Of a DNA stretch of 8,586 nucleotides, positions 1 through 6,775 are shown one piece after another. Position numbers and translations under genes: made by a program. How positions within the stretch are numbered: the stretch's first letter is position 1; each line of letters begins with the position of its first letter. The notes below the pieces were generated by a model. The model did no database searches. It saw only the letters and a program-made list of their open reading frames with translations, and had not been told where the DNA came from. The stretch is from Actinomycetota bacterium (lineage in GTDB: Bacteria; Actinomycetota; Acidimicrobiia; Acidimicrobiales; Ilumatobacteraceae), in assembly GCA_009704065.1 (NCBI GenBank), contig WLEX01000038.1, forward strand, positions 1-8,586, given 5' to 3'.

Positions 1-101
1 ACACCACAAACGATCTTTAAACCACCATCTGCTGTCGTCTACCAATATCGCCATCGCGCAAACAGTGTACGACAACCCATTTGCATGATTGACTAGTGGT
101 C

Positions 102-392
102 ATGGCAACCCCGCTCAAGACACGCCCCGTCGAGTCACAGCCCGACACCAAAATGGTGCCCGAAACTGGCGAGCCTGTTGTTGCCCACATTGTGAAAACC
201 GAGCCAGGCGAAAATGCAGCTGCCAAAGTGCTGGAAGCACGTATCAACGGCACTCCTATCGAAGCATTGTGTGGCCATGTGTGGGTGCCGTCGCGAGACC
301 CGAAGCAAGTTCCCATGTGTCAAAAATGCAAAGACATCTACGAGACCTACCGCATGTTTAACGACGGTCTCGGAGAAACACCAAACGAATGA
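102..392 (+). CDS. DUF3039 family small putative zinc-binding protein
   Basis: A 96-residue protein of unknown function that I place in DUF3039, a family largely confined to Actinobacteria. The conserved core is at residues 53-80: an ALCGxVWVPxRDP segment followed by a CxxC pair and the KDIYE ending. C57, C73 and C76, with H29 or H59, could form a zinc site; that is inference from spacing. No signal peptide or membrane segment is visible, so it is probably cytoplasmic. I chose the ATG at 102. A GTG two codons upstream (96) is the only other start, because an in-frame TGA lies at 90-92. No clear Shine-Dalgarno is seen. The stop overlaps the start of the next gene (ATGA at 389-392), so the two are probably translationally coupled. 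The family assignment is fairly sure; the function is not known. Confidence 0.85.
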   Translation: MATPLKTRPVESQPDTKMVPETGEPVVAHIVKTEPGENAAAKVLEARINGTPIEALCGHVWVPSRDPKQVPMCQKCKDIYETYRMFNDGLGETPNE

Positions 393-892
393 CGCGAGCG
401 TTGCCGTTGCGGCCCGCTGTGCGCGGACTTGTTATCGACGAAGACAACCATGTTCTGATGGTGCGTTTAGTTTTTGATAACGGCGCGTTCTGGGTGTTAC
501 CTGGTGGCGGTATCGATCTAGGCGAAGATCACATCACTGCGTTACATCGCGAACTAGCCGAAGAAACCGGACTTGTGGGGGCTTCCATTGGTGCACCTGT
601 GTGGGAGCGCACTCATTTCTTCACCCTTGTCGATTCCGGTGGCACCGAGTGGGCTGGTCAAACAGAAACGGTGTACCTCGTTCGTACTCACCGATTCGAA
701 CCAGCGCCTCATTTCAGTGCCGAACAACTGCTTGCTGAGAATCTTCACGAACATAAATGGTGGACTATCGATGAAATCGCCTCATATGTGGGCAGCGATC
801 ACTTTGCTCCTCCCTCTATTGCCGAGCATCTTCATCACATCGTGCAGCACGGCGTGCCAACAACACCTTTTGTGATTAGCCAAACGAGCTAA
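389..892 (+). CDS. NUDIX hydrolase (MutT-like)
   Basis: A 167-residue NUDIX-fold hydrolase, expected to cleave a nucleoside diphosphate linked to another moiety using Mg2+. The complete Nudix box is at residues 40-62: G40, E46, R54-E55-L56, E58-E59, G61-L62, matching GX5EX7REUXEEXGU. The strand before it (WVLPGGG, 35-41) and the N-terminal beta strand (VRGLVIDEDNHVLMVR) are typical. The substrate cannot be read from sequence: a (d)NTP, ADP-ribose or other sugar nucleotide are all possible. The ATG start lies in an ATGA overlap with the DUF3039 gene. A GGAG at 372-375 is rather far upstream (13 nt), so coupling may drive translation. The TAA stop shares bases with the stop of convergent dnaE2, leaving no room for a terminator between them. 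Confidence 0.9.
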   Translation: MTRALPLRPAVRGLVIDEDNHVLMVRLVFDNGAFWVLPGGGIDLGEDHITALHRELAEETGLVGASIGAPVWERTHFFTLVDSGGTEWAGQTETVYLVRTHRFEPAPHFSAEQLLAENLHEHKWWTIDEIASYVGSDHFAPPSIAEHLHHIVQHGVPTTPFVISQTS

Positions 893-3800
893 CGAAAATC
901 ACGACTCGGAATACTGGCTGGCGCAAAAAGCGGCAGCAATTGTTCGGCCACGATATTGATCACGCCACTTGCACATTCCACACGACCCCGCACCAACAGT
1001 GCCGAGGCATCACGCGCTACCGAGCGATACCGCGCCCAACACCCTTTTGAACACACCACATTGATGAGCCCTGATTCGTCTTCCAAACTGATAAAAGTTG
1101 CACCCTTTGCACTCATAGGACGCTGTCGGTGCGTAACGATGCCCGCTACCAGTACACGTTCCTTGTCGGGTACGTCGACAAGTTGCTCAGCAGTTTTTAC
1201 TCCCTTTGCAGCGAGCTGCTCACGCAAAAATATGGTGGGGTGTCCATCGGGCGAGATGCCCGTTGCCCACAAATCGGCAATGGCTTCTTCCACTGGTTCC
1301 ATGCCAGGCAATGTGGGGCGAGAGTTCAGACCCATCACCGTGTCGAGATGCGCAACAGCACCATTGCCATACGCTCCCGCTTCCCAGAGTGCGTGTCGAC
1401 GGTCGTCACCAAAACTTGTACTGAACGCCCCCGATGTAGCCAACGCCTCTACTTGTTTGCGCGAGATCGCGGGAACTCGTGTGACTAGTTCTTCAATAGA
1501 TGCGTATGGCCGATGCAGTGCAATATCGCGAGCAAGTTCGGTGCCGATTCCTCGTACAGAACCAATGCCCAACCGCACTGCCAAACCCGTTTCCGATTCG
1601 GCACATACTTCGAGTGTTGCAATGTGACTAGATGCGTTGATATCGGGAGTGCGCACCACAACTCCGTGCCTACGTGCATCTTGCACCAACGTATGTGGCG
1701 ACCAAAAACCCATGGGCTGTGCATTGAGCAACGACGCACAGAAAATTGCAGGTTCATGCAACTTGATATACGACGATGAATACACCAAGTACGCAAAACT
1801 CACCGAATGACTTTCGGGAAATCCGTAGCTAGCAAATGCGGCCATCTTCATAAATATTTCGTCGGCAATGTCATCGGGAATACCACGTTCAGCCATCCCT
1901 AAATACAGTCGCGCTCTGAGACGCTCCATTCGTGCATGTGATCGCTTAGATCCCATGGCCTGGCGCAATTGATCTGCTTCAGACGCAGTGAACCCCGCAA
2001 CATCGATTGCCATTTGCATCAGCTGTTCTTGAAACAAAGGAACACCAAGTGTTTTGCCGAGAGAATTTTCTAACAGTGGGTGCAAATACGTGATGGGTTC
2101 CAATCCGTTACGTCGACGAATGTATGGATGCACGGACCCACCCTGAATGGGGCCGGGACGAATGAGTGCGATCTCTACTACTAGATCGTAAAAACGACGA
2201 GGTTTCAGTCGAGGCAACGTAGACATTTGTGCGCGCGACTCCACTTGAAATACACCCACCGTGTCTGCCCTGCACAACATGGCGTACACATCGTCTTCTT
2301 GCGGAATAGTGGCGAGATCAAGTTCGTATCCGCGGTGTTCGGCTACGAGCGACACCGCATTCGACAAGGCCGACAACATTCCAAGACCAAGTAGATCGAA
2401 TTTCACTAATCCGGCAGCGGCGCAATCGTCTTTATCCCATTGCAACACACTGCGATTAGCCATGCGTCCCCATTCCACAGGACACACTTCGATAATGGGA
2501 CGGTCACACATAACCATGCCACCCGAATGAATACCTAAGTGCCGAGGCATATGTTCGACCTCGGCCGCCATTTCGAGCACGAGAGGTGGAATATCGTGAT
2601 CTCGTTGTGCGGCGGTAATTGCAATAGTGCCCCACGCATCAACTTGTTTGCTCCATGAATCTTGCTTGCCTACGTTATGCCCTAATGCCCGAGCCATATC
2701 ACGCACAGCAGAACGTGATCGATACGTAATGACATTGGCAACTTGCGCGGCATGGTGTCGCCCATGGCGTGCATATACATACTGAATCACTTCTTCACGT
2801 CGCCCACTTTCGATATCGATATCGATGTCGGGTGGACCGTCGCGTTCGGGTGATAAAAATCGTTCAAATAACAACCCAAGCGACACTGCATCGGCTTTGG
2901 TAATACCCAAAGAAAAACACACCGCACTGTTTGCGGCACTGCCACGCCCCTGGCACAAAATGCCACGCTCATTACAAAAGCGCACAATGTCCCACACCAC
3001 CAAGAAGTAACCAGCAAACCCCAGTGTTTCAATAATGTCGAGTTCGTGATTAATGGTGCGCCACGCACGCGCACGTAACGACAAATCTTCGCCAGATTCT
3101 GCTGGTTGTTCGCCATACCGATGCAACGCACCTTGTGCCACCAATGAACGCAAGTACGACATTTCGGTATGTCCATCGGGACACGGAAATGGTGGAAGTT
3201 TTGGCGCCACGAGCGATAAATCGAAAGCAATGTCGTATGCCAAAGAGACGGTGCGATCAACTACGCCGGGATACCGCGCAAAGCGTCGTTGCTGTTCGGC
3301 CGGCGACCGCAAATAGGCCGTAGCCGCAGGGGGAAGAACATGATCGATACTGTCGAGACCACACCGATTACGTACTGCAGCCAATGCAGTGGCTAAACGA
3401 TGTTGTGCAGGCACCGCATACATAACGTTGTTGCTGGCCACACATTCAAGCTCGAGCATGGCGGCTAGTTGCACCAACTGATCGTTACGTACTGCGTCGA
3501 TGGGATCACCGTGATCCCATAGTTCGACCAACACGTTGCGATGACCAAAATGTTCAATCAATGAACGCAGCACTTTTTCTGCTTCAGCTGGCCCATATTG
3601 CACCAAAGCACTCACCACCGCACTTGTACGCCCGCCCGTAAGCACAATGCACTGATCACGCACCGTTGCACCAACAGAAGCAAAAGAAAAAACTGGTGCG
3701 CCTTTGCTGCCTGCAAGTTGACCTTCGCTAATGGCACGTGCCATGTGTGCATACCCCGCTGGTCCACGCGACAACAGAACCACATCGCCACCTGCACAAT

Positions 3801-4002
3801 CGAGAGACACACCAAAGATGGTGGGCAAACTCACTGCACGTGCTGCTTCAGCAAAACGCACCACTCCGTACAATCCATTGCGATCGGTGATGGCGAGACC
3901 AGTTAGCCCGAGTGCAGCCGCGACCTCTGCTAATTCGTCGGGATGCGCGCCTCCCTCGAGAAAAGAAAACTGAGAAGCACAATGCAATTCGGCGTATGAC
4001 AC
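889..4002 (-). CDS. dnaE2: Error-prone DNA polymerase DnaE2 (ImuC), C-family
   Basis: A 1037-residue C-family DNA polymerase of the DnaE2/ImuC type, which performs damage-tolerant synthesis with ImuA' and ImuB. Domains in order: PHP-like (about 1-270), palm/thumb/fingers (about 320-790), helix-hairpin-helix (GIGSVRGIG, 812-820) and OB-fold (about 948-1020), ending in the family-typical SRDFR. The polymerase site looks intact: D394 and D396 in the PDIDID motif, D536 in FDLLGL, and GRGSAANS at 352-359. The PHP domain is degenerate, with LHCAS at 6-10 instead of LHxHS, so proofreading through it is unlikely. The length and the absence of the longer C-terminal replicative region separate it from DnaE1. 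The start is GTG at 4002; the SOS palindrome ends 7 nt upstream. No Shine-Dalgarno is seen, consistent with leaderless expression. Canonical order is imuA-imuB-dnaE2; here a NUDIX gene intervenes and dnaE2 has its own SOS box. Confidence 0.96.
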   Translation of the reverse strand: MSYAELHCASQFSFLEGGAHPDELAEVAAALGLTGLAITDRNGLYGVVRFAEAARAVSLPTIFGVSLDCAGGDVVLLSRGPAGYAHMARAISEGQLAGSKGAPVFSFASVGATVRDQCIVLTGGRTSAVVSALVQYGPAEAEKVLRSLIEHFGHRNVLVELWDHGDPIDAVRNDQLVQLAAMLELECVASNNVMYAVPAQHRLATALAAVRNRCGLDSIDHVLPPAATAYLRSPAEQQRRFARYPGVVDRTVSLAYDIAFDLSLVAPKLPPFPCPDGHTEMSYLRSLVAQGALHRYGEQPAESGEDLSLRARAWRTINHELDIIETLGFAGYFLVVWDIVRFCNERGILCQGRGSAANSAVCFSLGITKADAVSLGLLFERFLSPERDGPPDIDIDIESGRREEVIQYVYARHGRHHAAQVANVITYRSRSAVRDMARALGHNVGKQDSWSKQVDAWGTIAITAAQRDHDIPPLVLEMAAEVEHMPRHLGIHSGGMVMCDRPIIEVCPVEWGRMANRSVLQWDKDDCAAAGLVKFDLLGLGMLSALSNAVSLVAEHRGYELDLATIPQEDDVYAMLCRADTVGVFQVESRAQMSTLPRLKPRRFYDLVVEIALIRPGPIQGGSVHPYIRRRNGLEPITYLHPLLENSLGKTLGVPLFQEQLMQMAIDVAGFTASEADQLRQAMGSKRSHARMERLRARLYLGMAERGIPDDIADEIFMKMAAFASYGFPESHSVSFAYLVYSSSYIKLHEPAIFCASLLNAQPMGFWSPHTLVQDARRHGVVVRTPDINASSHIATLEVCAESETGLAVRLGIGSVRGIGTELARDIALHRPYASIEELVTRVPAISRKQVEALATSGAFSTSFGDDRRHALWEAGAYGNGAVAHLDTVMGLNSRPTLPGMEPVEEAIADLWATGISPDGHPTIFLREQLAAKGVKTAEQLVDVPDKERVLVAGIVTHRQRPMSAKGATFISLEDESGLINVVCSKGCWARYRSVARDASALLVRGRVECASGVINIVAEQLLPLFAPASIPSRDFR

Positions 4003-4008
4003 CGTCTG

Positions 4009-4014
4009 ATTCTA
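4009..4014 (-). promoter_or_regulatory. Putative -10 hexamer of dnaE2 (leaderless start)
   Basis: On the - strand TAGAAT (inside TATAGAAT) fits the TAnnnT -10 pattern of actinobacterial promoters. It is followed by six bases and then the GTG start of dnaE2, which would place the transcription start at or next to the start codon. No convincing -35 is seen. It overlaps the outer arm of the LexA palindrome. The same spacing occurs upstream of imuA', which strengthens the call. Confidence 0.55.
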
Positions 4015-4037
4015 TACGAACATATGTTCGTATAGAA
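4010..4037. promoter_or_regulatory. LexA operator (SOS box) of dnaE2 within a perfect 28-bp palindrome
   Basis: The core CGAACATATGTTCG at 4017-4030 matches the Gram-positive/actinobacterial SOS box pattern CGAAC-N4-GTTCG without mismatch. The symmetry extends well beyond the core: the left arm TTCTATACGAACAT (4010-4023) is exactly reverse-complementary to 4024-4037. The site lies between the NUDIX stop (4046) and the dnaE2 GTG (4002) and overlaps the presumed -10 region, so LexA bound here should block RNA polymerase. Such perfect symmetry predicts strong binding; that part is inference. Confidence 0.92.
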
Positions 4038-4045
4038 AAGGGTAC

Positions 4046-4591
4046 TTACAAGCCCAGTAAGGCTTTGGTTGCCTGTAAACCACCGAGCAGGCCCACATCG
4101 GCAATAGCGAATGCCTCGTGCCACGTAAACCACTGCACCTGCTGGCTCTCGCCTTCTGCTGGCGCCGGTGCCACGTCGGGGGCGCGCACCACATAGCGCA
4201 GATCGAGATGTGTATGACCCTTCGGACCTGGGTGCACATCGACATGCACAAATAATCCGCCGTCCACTTCGTGACGTACAGGTAAACCAGTTTCTTCTTC
4301 GGCTTCACGCAAAGCACCTTGCGCTGCGCTTTCGCCCTGCTCAATATGCCCACCAGGTTGTAGCCACATGTTGAGACGTTTATGTAAATGCAATGCCACT
4401 TTGTCTCCGGCATCACTCACCACAATGGCCGACGCTGTGATGTGCACTGCATCAGCAGTTTCACTAAACGGATCTACAAGAACGGGAGCCAGAGAAAGAA
4501 ATTGCGTTATCGATTCTTGTTCGCGCTGATCGATGGGAGTACGAGCCCCAACAAGTGTGCACCAGTGTTGCGCATCGCGATGTACGGCCAT
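4046..4591 (-). CDS. NUDIX hydrolase embedded in the imuA'-imuB-dnaE2 cassette
   Basis: A 181-residue NUDIX hydrolase. After an N-terminal extension of about 48 residues comes the Nudix fold, starting at VHITASAIVV (49-58). The box is complete at residues 81-103: G81, E87, R95-E96, E99-E100, G102-L103, with Ala at the usual hydrophobic position 97. The WLQPGGH segment (76-82) and the downstream DVHPGPKGHTHLDLRYV stretch resemble a common actinobacterial NUDIX subfamily of undefined substrate. It starts 21 nt after the imuB stop on the same strand and ends 8 nt before the dnaE2 SOS palindrome, so it is probably cotranscribed with imuA'-imuB and damage-induced. A nucleotide-pool cleaning role (for example oxidised dNTPs) during mutagenic repair is attractive but is inferred from context only. 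It is not a close copy of the NUDIX protein at 389-892; the two share little outside the box. Confidence 0.93.
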   Translation of the reverse strand: MAVHRDAQHWCTLVGARTPIDQREQESITQFLSLAPVLVDPFSETADAVHITASAIVVSDAGDKVALHLHKRLNMWLQPGGHIEQGESAAQGALREAEEETGLPVRHEVDGGLFVHVDVHPGPKGHTHLDLRYVVRAPDVAPAPAEGESQQVQWFTWHEAFAIADVGLLGGLQATKALLGL

Positions 4592-4612
4592 ATATGCACA
4601 CTAAACCAGCAG

Positions 4613-6076
4613 TTAGTCGTACCGAGCAAGCAGTGTCCACTGGTGATGTTCGAGACCCACAAGAAAAACACCAACACCACGCTTTGCGTGACGCACTAAC
4701 AACTGCATACGCACTTGCCGACGCGCACGACGTGGATCCCACCAGCGCTCTTCAAGGGGCCATGGCCCTGCAACACGCAACACCTGATACTGCTGATTAC
4801 CTACGTGCACCTGCGCCGGCACAGCATTGAGTTCGTGGCGTCCCGTCACACCTACTTCGGCACCAAGAGCAGTAACAACACGAATCGGCGGCGGCGTGGG
4901 AGCAATAGAAGCCGGCGAAGGAGACGGCACAGAACCGGTCCAGTGACGCGCAACGCCATCACCTGTAAGCACTCGTTGTTCGCTGGCGTCGGGATTAGTG
5001 ATGTCGACAAGCGACAACGGCACACGTGAATACACCGTGGCAACATCGCGACCACCTTCCCATCGCGGCACCGTAACTTGCACTGCATCGTTCACAGCCA
5101 TAGCCATCGCTGCTGCACGCGCTGCACGTTCGGTATTTTCCTGACTACCACCCCATAACAACGGTTGGGTGACCAACACTTCGCGACTTTCCAGAGGAAC
5201 GAATTCAACGCGCACTACCCCACTGGTTGGCGCATCGGGGTCTGCTGTTGAATCGGTTAACCAACCATCGAGTTGATACAACAAACGTTGCGCAACAACA
5301 CCTGCAGAGAATCCACGTGGCTCGCCCCAAATACGACTAGTTGTTTCGGCATGATCGGTATGGCACGTAATGAGCAGCCGCACACACTGCTGACCATGAC
5401 CCGTAATGGCATCGACCATTTCATCGATGGTGTCACGGGCGGCAGATGCAACATGAGAAGCGTGTGCCAAAGGAAAATCAAAATCCACCGTGCGTGCAAA
5501 GTCGGACGGAGGCGCACCAGGAGCAAGATGGCGCACCTCGCCGCCCGATACCAAGTGATACACACGTTGGCCTTCGATACCGAAACGATCGATGAGTGCA
5601 GATTCACCAACTGCCAATGTTGCGCCACATGTACGAAGGCCTAAACGTTCAAACAGATCGACTGTGTCGACACTGATGCCACCCACACGGCATAAAGAAG
5701 CAACAGGTAACGCCGCGATAAACGCATCGGTAATGGTGGCATCGATAACGCACGGTTGTTCTCGTGAAACTGCCATATGCGCTGCAGCCATTGCGGCAAA
5801 GCGTGAACCGGCAATACCCACACCAAATACAGATTCGGTGCGTGCATCGATGCATACCTGATGCAACAACTGCGCCACCGCTGTATCGCCACCAAAATAC
5901 CGAGAAGGTCCGCGCGCAGCCATGATCATGGTGCCAATTTCTTGCACCTCGACAAGTGGAGACAGAGCAGTGACAGCTCGCACCACGTGTTCGAAACGAC
6001 GAAAGGCGTGTTCTTCACCCAACACACCGTGGTGTTGCATCCAGTGAGGAAATACCACCGCAATAGAACGAGTCAT
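4613..6076 (-). CDS. imuB: ImuB, catalytically inactive Y-family polymerase homologue (mutasome hub)
   Basis: A 487-residue DinB/UmuC-superfamily protein of the ImuB type. In mycobacteria ImuB links ImuA' and DnaE2 to the beta clamp and does not polymerise. Visible landmarks: the opening strand IAVVFPHW (5-12); the palm region SPLVEVQEIG (39-48), where the Y-family catalytic Asp-Glu pair is absent; ARGPSRYFGG (54-63); the little-finger region (about 190-330); the clamp-binding-like motif QPLLWG (304-309); a Pro/Ser-rich linker (384-397); and the C-terminal ImuB domain with AGPWPLEERWWDP (436-448). Oddly, only about 15 residues separate FPHW from the AFRRFEHVVRAV helix, where relatives have roughly 50 more, so most of the fingers-equivalent segment seems missing in frame. 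I chose the ATG at 6076: it forms an ATGA overlap with the imuA' stop and gives the family N-terminus. An upstream in-frame ATG at 6103 would add nine residues from inside imuA'. Confidence 0.95.
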   Translation of the reverse strand: MTRSIAVVFPHWMQHHGVLGEEHAFRRFEHVVRAVTALSPLVEVQEIGTMIMAARGPSRYFGGDTAVAQLLHQVCIDARTESVFGVGIAGSRFAAMAAAHMAVSREQPCVIDATITDAFIAALPVASLCRVGGISVDTVDLFERLGLRTCGATLAVGESALIDRFGIEGQRVYHLVSGGEVRHLAPGAPPSDFARTVDFDFPLAHASHVASAARDTIDEMVDAITGHGQQCVRLLITCHTDHAETTSRIWGEPRGFSAGVVAQRLLYQLDGWLTDSTADPDAPTSGVVRVEFVPLESREVLVTQPLLWGGSQENTERAARAAAMAMAVNDAVQVTVPRWEGGRDVATVYSRVPLSLVDITNPDASEQRVLTGDGVARHWTGSVPSPSPASIAPTPPPIRVVTALGAEVGVTGRHELNAVPAQVHVGNQQYQVLRVAGPWPLEERWWDPRRARRQVRMQLLVRHAKRGVGVFLVGLEHHQWTLLARYD

Positions 6077-6720
6077 GACAGACCCGGTAATTGCACAGTG
6101 CACGAGCGATGCGCGTACACACGTCGACCCGATGCACTGATATCGACCACGCGGCCATGTGCGTGTGTAGTGAACTGCCAGTGAGTAGTACTTGCATGAA
6201 ACGACGCATCGATCACAAAGCCGCCAGGATTACCCAACACAAACACCACTGCACCTTGCGCTTTGGCACGTGTTGCAATACGGCGCGCATCGGCTGGCGA
6301 GCATGCTGGCGCCGACACTGCCACCAAATCGATTCCGTCGACCAATGCACCAAGAGCAAGCGATAACACCTGTGATGAACTTGGCGCTGCAACACACACC
6401 AAGCGCTGCAATGCCACGCCGTGTTCGTGCGCAGACATAAGACCAGCGTTTGGCATGTTGACCAAAGCACACCACGAACCAAGAGTGGTGGGAGTTGCAA
6501 GAAGAGCAAACAACAACGACAGCGATGCATCGCCAGTACAGCCATAGATATAGCCACGCTCTAAACCGCCAGAAGGCAGCAACCCAGCAAGCGAAGCTGC
6601 GACAGGAACAGGGCCAAACCCACTAGCAACGTGTGCTTCCATGCGTTCGGCAAACTGGACGCCCGTTTCCACCCCAGCAATGCGCATGCCCGCTAATTGA
6701 TCGAAGGTGGTCTGACTCAC
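6073..6720 (-). CDS. imuA: ImuA', RecA-like mutasome accessory protein
   Basis: A 215-residue protein of the actinobacterial ImuA' type, a RecA-fold relative that works with ImuB and DnaE2 in damage-induced mutagenesis. The core begins at LLPSGGLERG (47-56). Where RecA has its Walker A loop this protein has GCTGDASLS (60-68), without the lysine and threonine needed for ATP binding. The following GSWCALVNMP (81-90), a HGVALQRLVCV strand (100-110) and the Walker B-like GIDLVAV (129-135) are family-typical. It starts with GTG at 6720, immediately downstream of an SOS box and a TAnnnT hexamer, with no Shine-Dalgarno, so a leaderless message is likely. The stop overlaps the imuB start by ATGA, indicating coupled translation. 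Identification rests on recognisable segments plus gene order and is strong; loss of ATPase activity is inferred. Confidence 0.92.
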   Translation of the reverse strand: MSQTTFDQLAGMRIAGVETGVQFAERMEAHVASGFGPVPVAASLAGLLPSGGLERGYIYGCTGDASLSLLFALLATPTTLGSWCALVNMPNAGLMSAHEHGVALQRLVCVAAPSSSQVLSLALGALVDGIDLVAVSAPACSPADARRIATRAKAQGAVVFVLGNPGGFVIDASFHASTTHWQFTTHAHGRVVDISASGRRVYAHRSCTVQLPGLS

Positions 6721-6726
6721 ATGGTC

Positions 6727-6732
6727 AGCGTA
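6727..6732 (-). promoter_or_regulatory. Putative -10 hexamer of imuA' (leaderless start)
   Basis: TACGCT on the - strand fits TAnnnT and is followed by exactly six bases before the imuA' GTG, the same spacing as at dnaE2. One base separates it from the SOS box. No good -35 is visible. The parallel arrangement at two promoters is the main support. Confidence 0.5.
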
Positions 6733-6733
6733 G

Positions 6734-6747
6734 CGAACATATGTTCT
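6734..6747. promoter_or_regulatory. LexA operator (SOS box) of imuA'-imuB-NUDIX
   Basis: CGAACATATGTTCT on the + strand shares 13 of 14 bases with the dnaE2 SOS core, differing only at the outermost base, so its symmetry is slightly imperfect. It lies 13 nt upstream of the imuA' GTG and directly abuts the presumed -10 hexamer. It should place imuA', imuB and the NUDIX gene behind them under LexA control. The single mismatch suggests somewhat weaker repression than at dnaE2; that is inference. Confidence 0.9.
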
Positions 6748-6755
6748 ATGGTTTC

Positions 6756-6770
6756 CGGGGCCCTACCCCG
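6756..6770. other. Short GC hairpin between the NifU-N-like gene and the imuA' operator
   Basis: CGGGG (6756-6760) and CCCCG (6766-6770) can pair around a five-base loop, just after the stop of the NifU-N-like gene and just before the imuA' SOS box. No T-run follows on the - strand, so it is not a standard intrinsic terminator. It may reduce read-through into imuA' or be chance. Confidence 0.25.
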
Positions 6771-6775
6771 ACGCC

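Noticed and set aside
956..1627. Long open frame (223 codons) on the + strand opposite dnaE2
   Set aside because: It is antisense to a region of dnaE2 with clear protein homology, and its translation shows no recognisable domain; it is a codon-usage shadow.
2811..2828. Tandem ATCGAT-like repeat
   Set aside because: It encodes the alternating Asp-Ile of the DnaE2 catalytic motif PDIDID, which explains the repetition.
2787..3260. 157-codon open frame on the - strand inside dnaE2
   Set aside because: It overlaps the catalytic region of dnaE2 in another frame and has no recognisable motif.
6715..6722. ATGTGA one-codon frame overlapping the imuA' GTG
   Set aside because: A two-codon coincidence; no evidence that it is a regulatory minimal ORF.
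6756..6770. GC hairpin considered as an intrinsic terminator of the NifU-N-like gene
   Set aside because: The stem is only 5 bp and no T-run follows on the transcribed strand; kept only as a weak hairpin.
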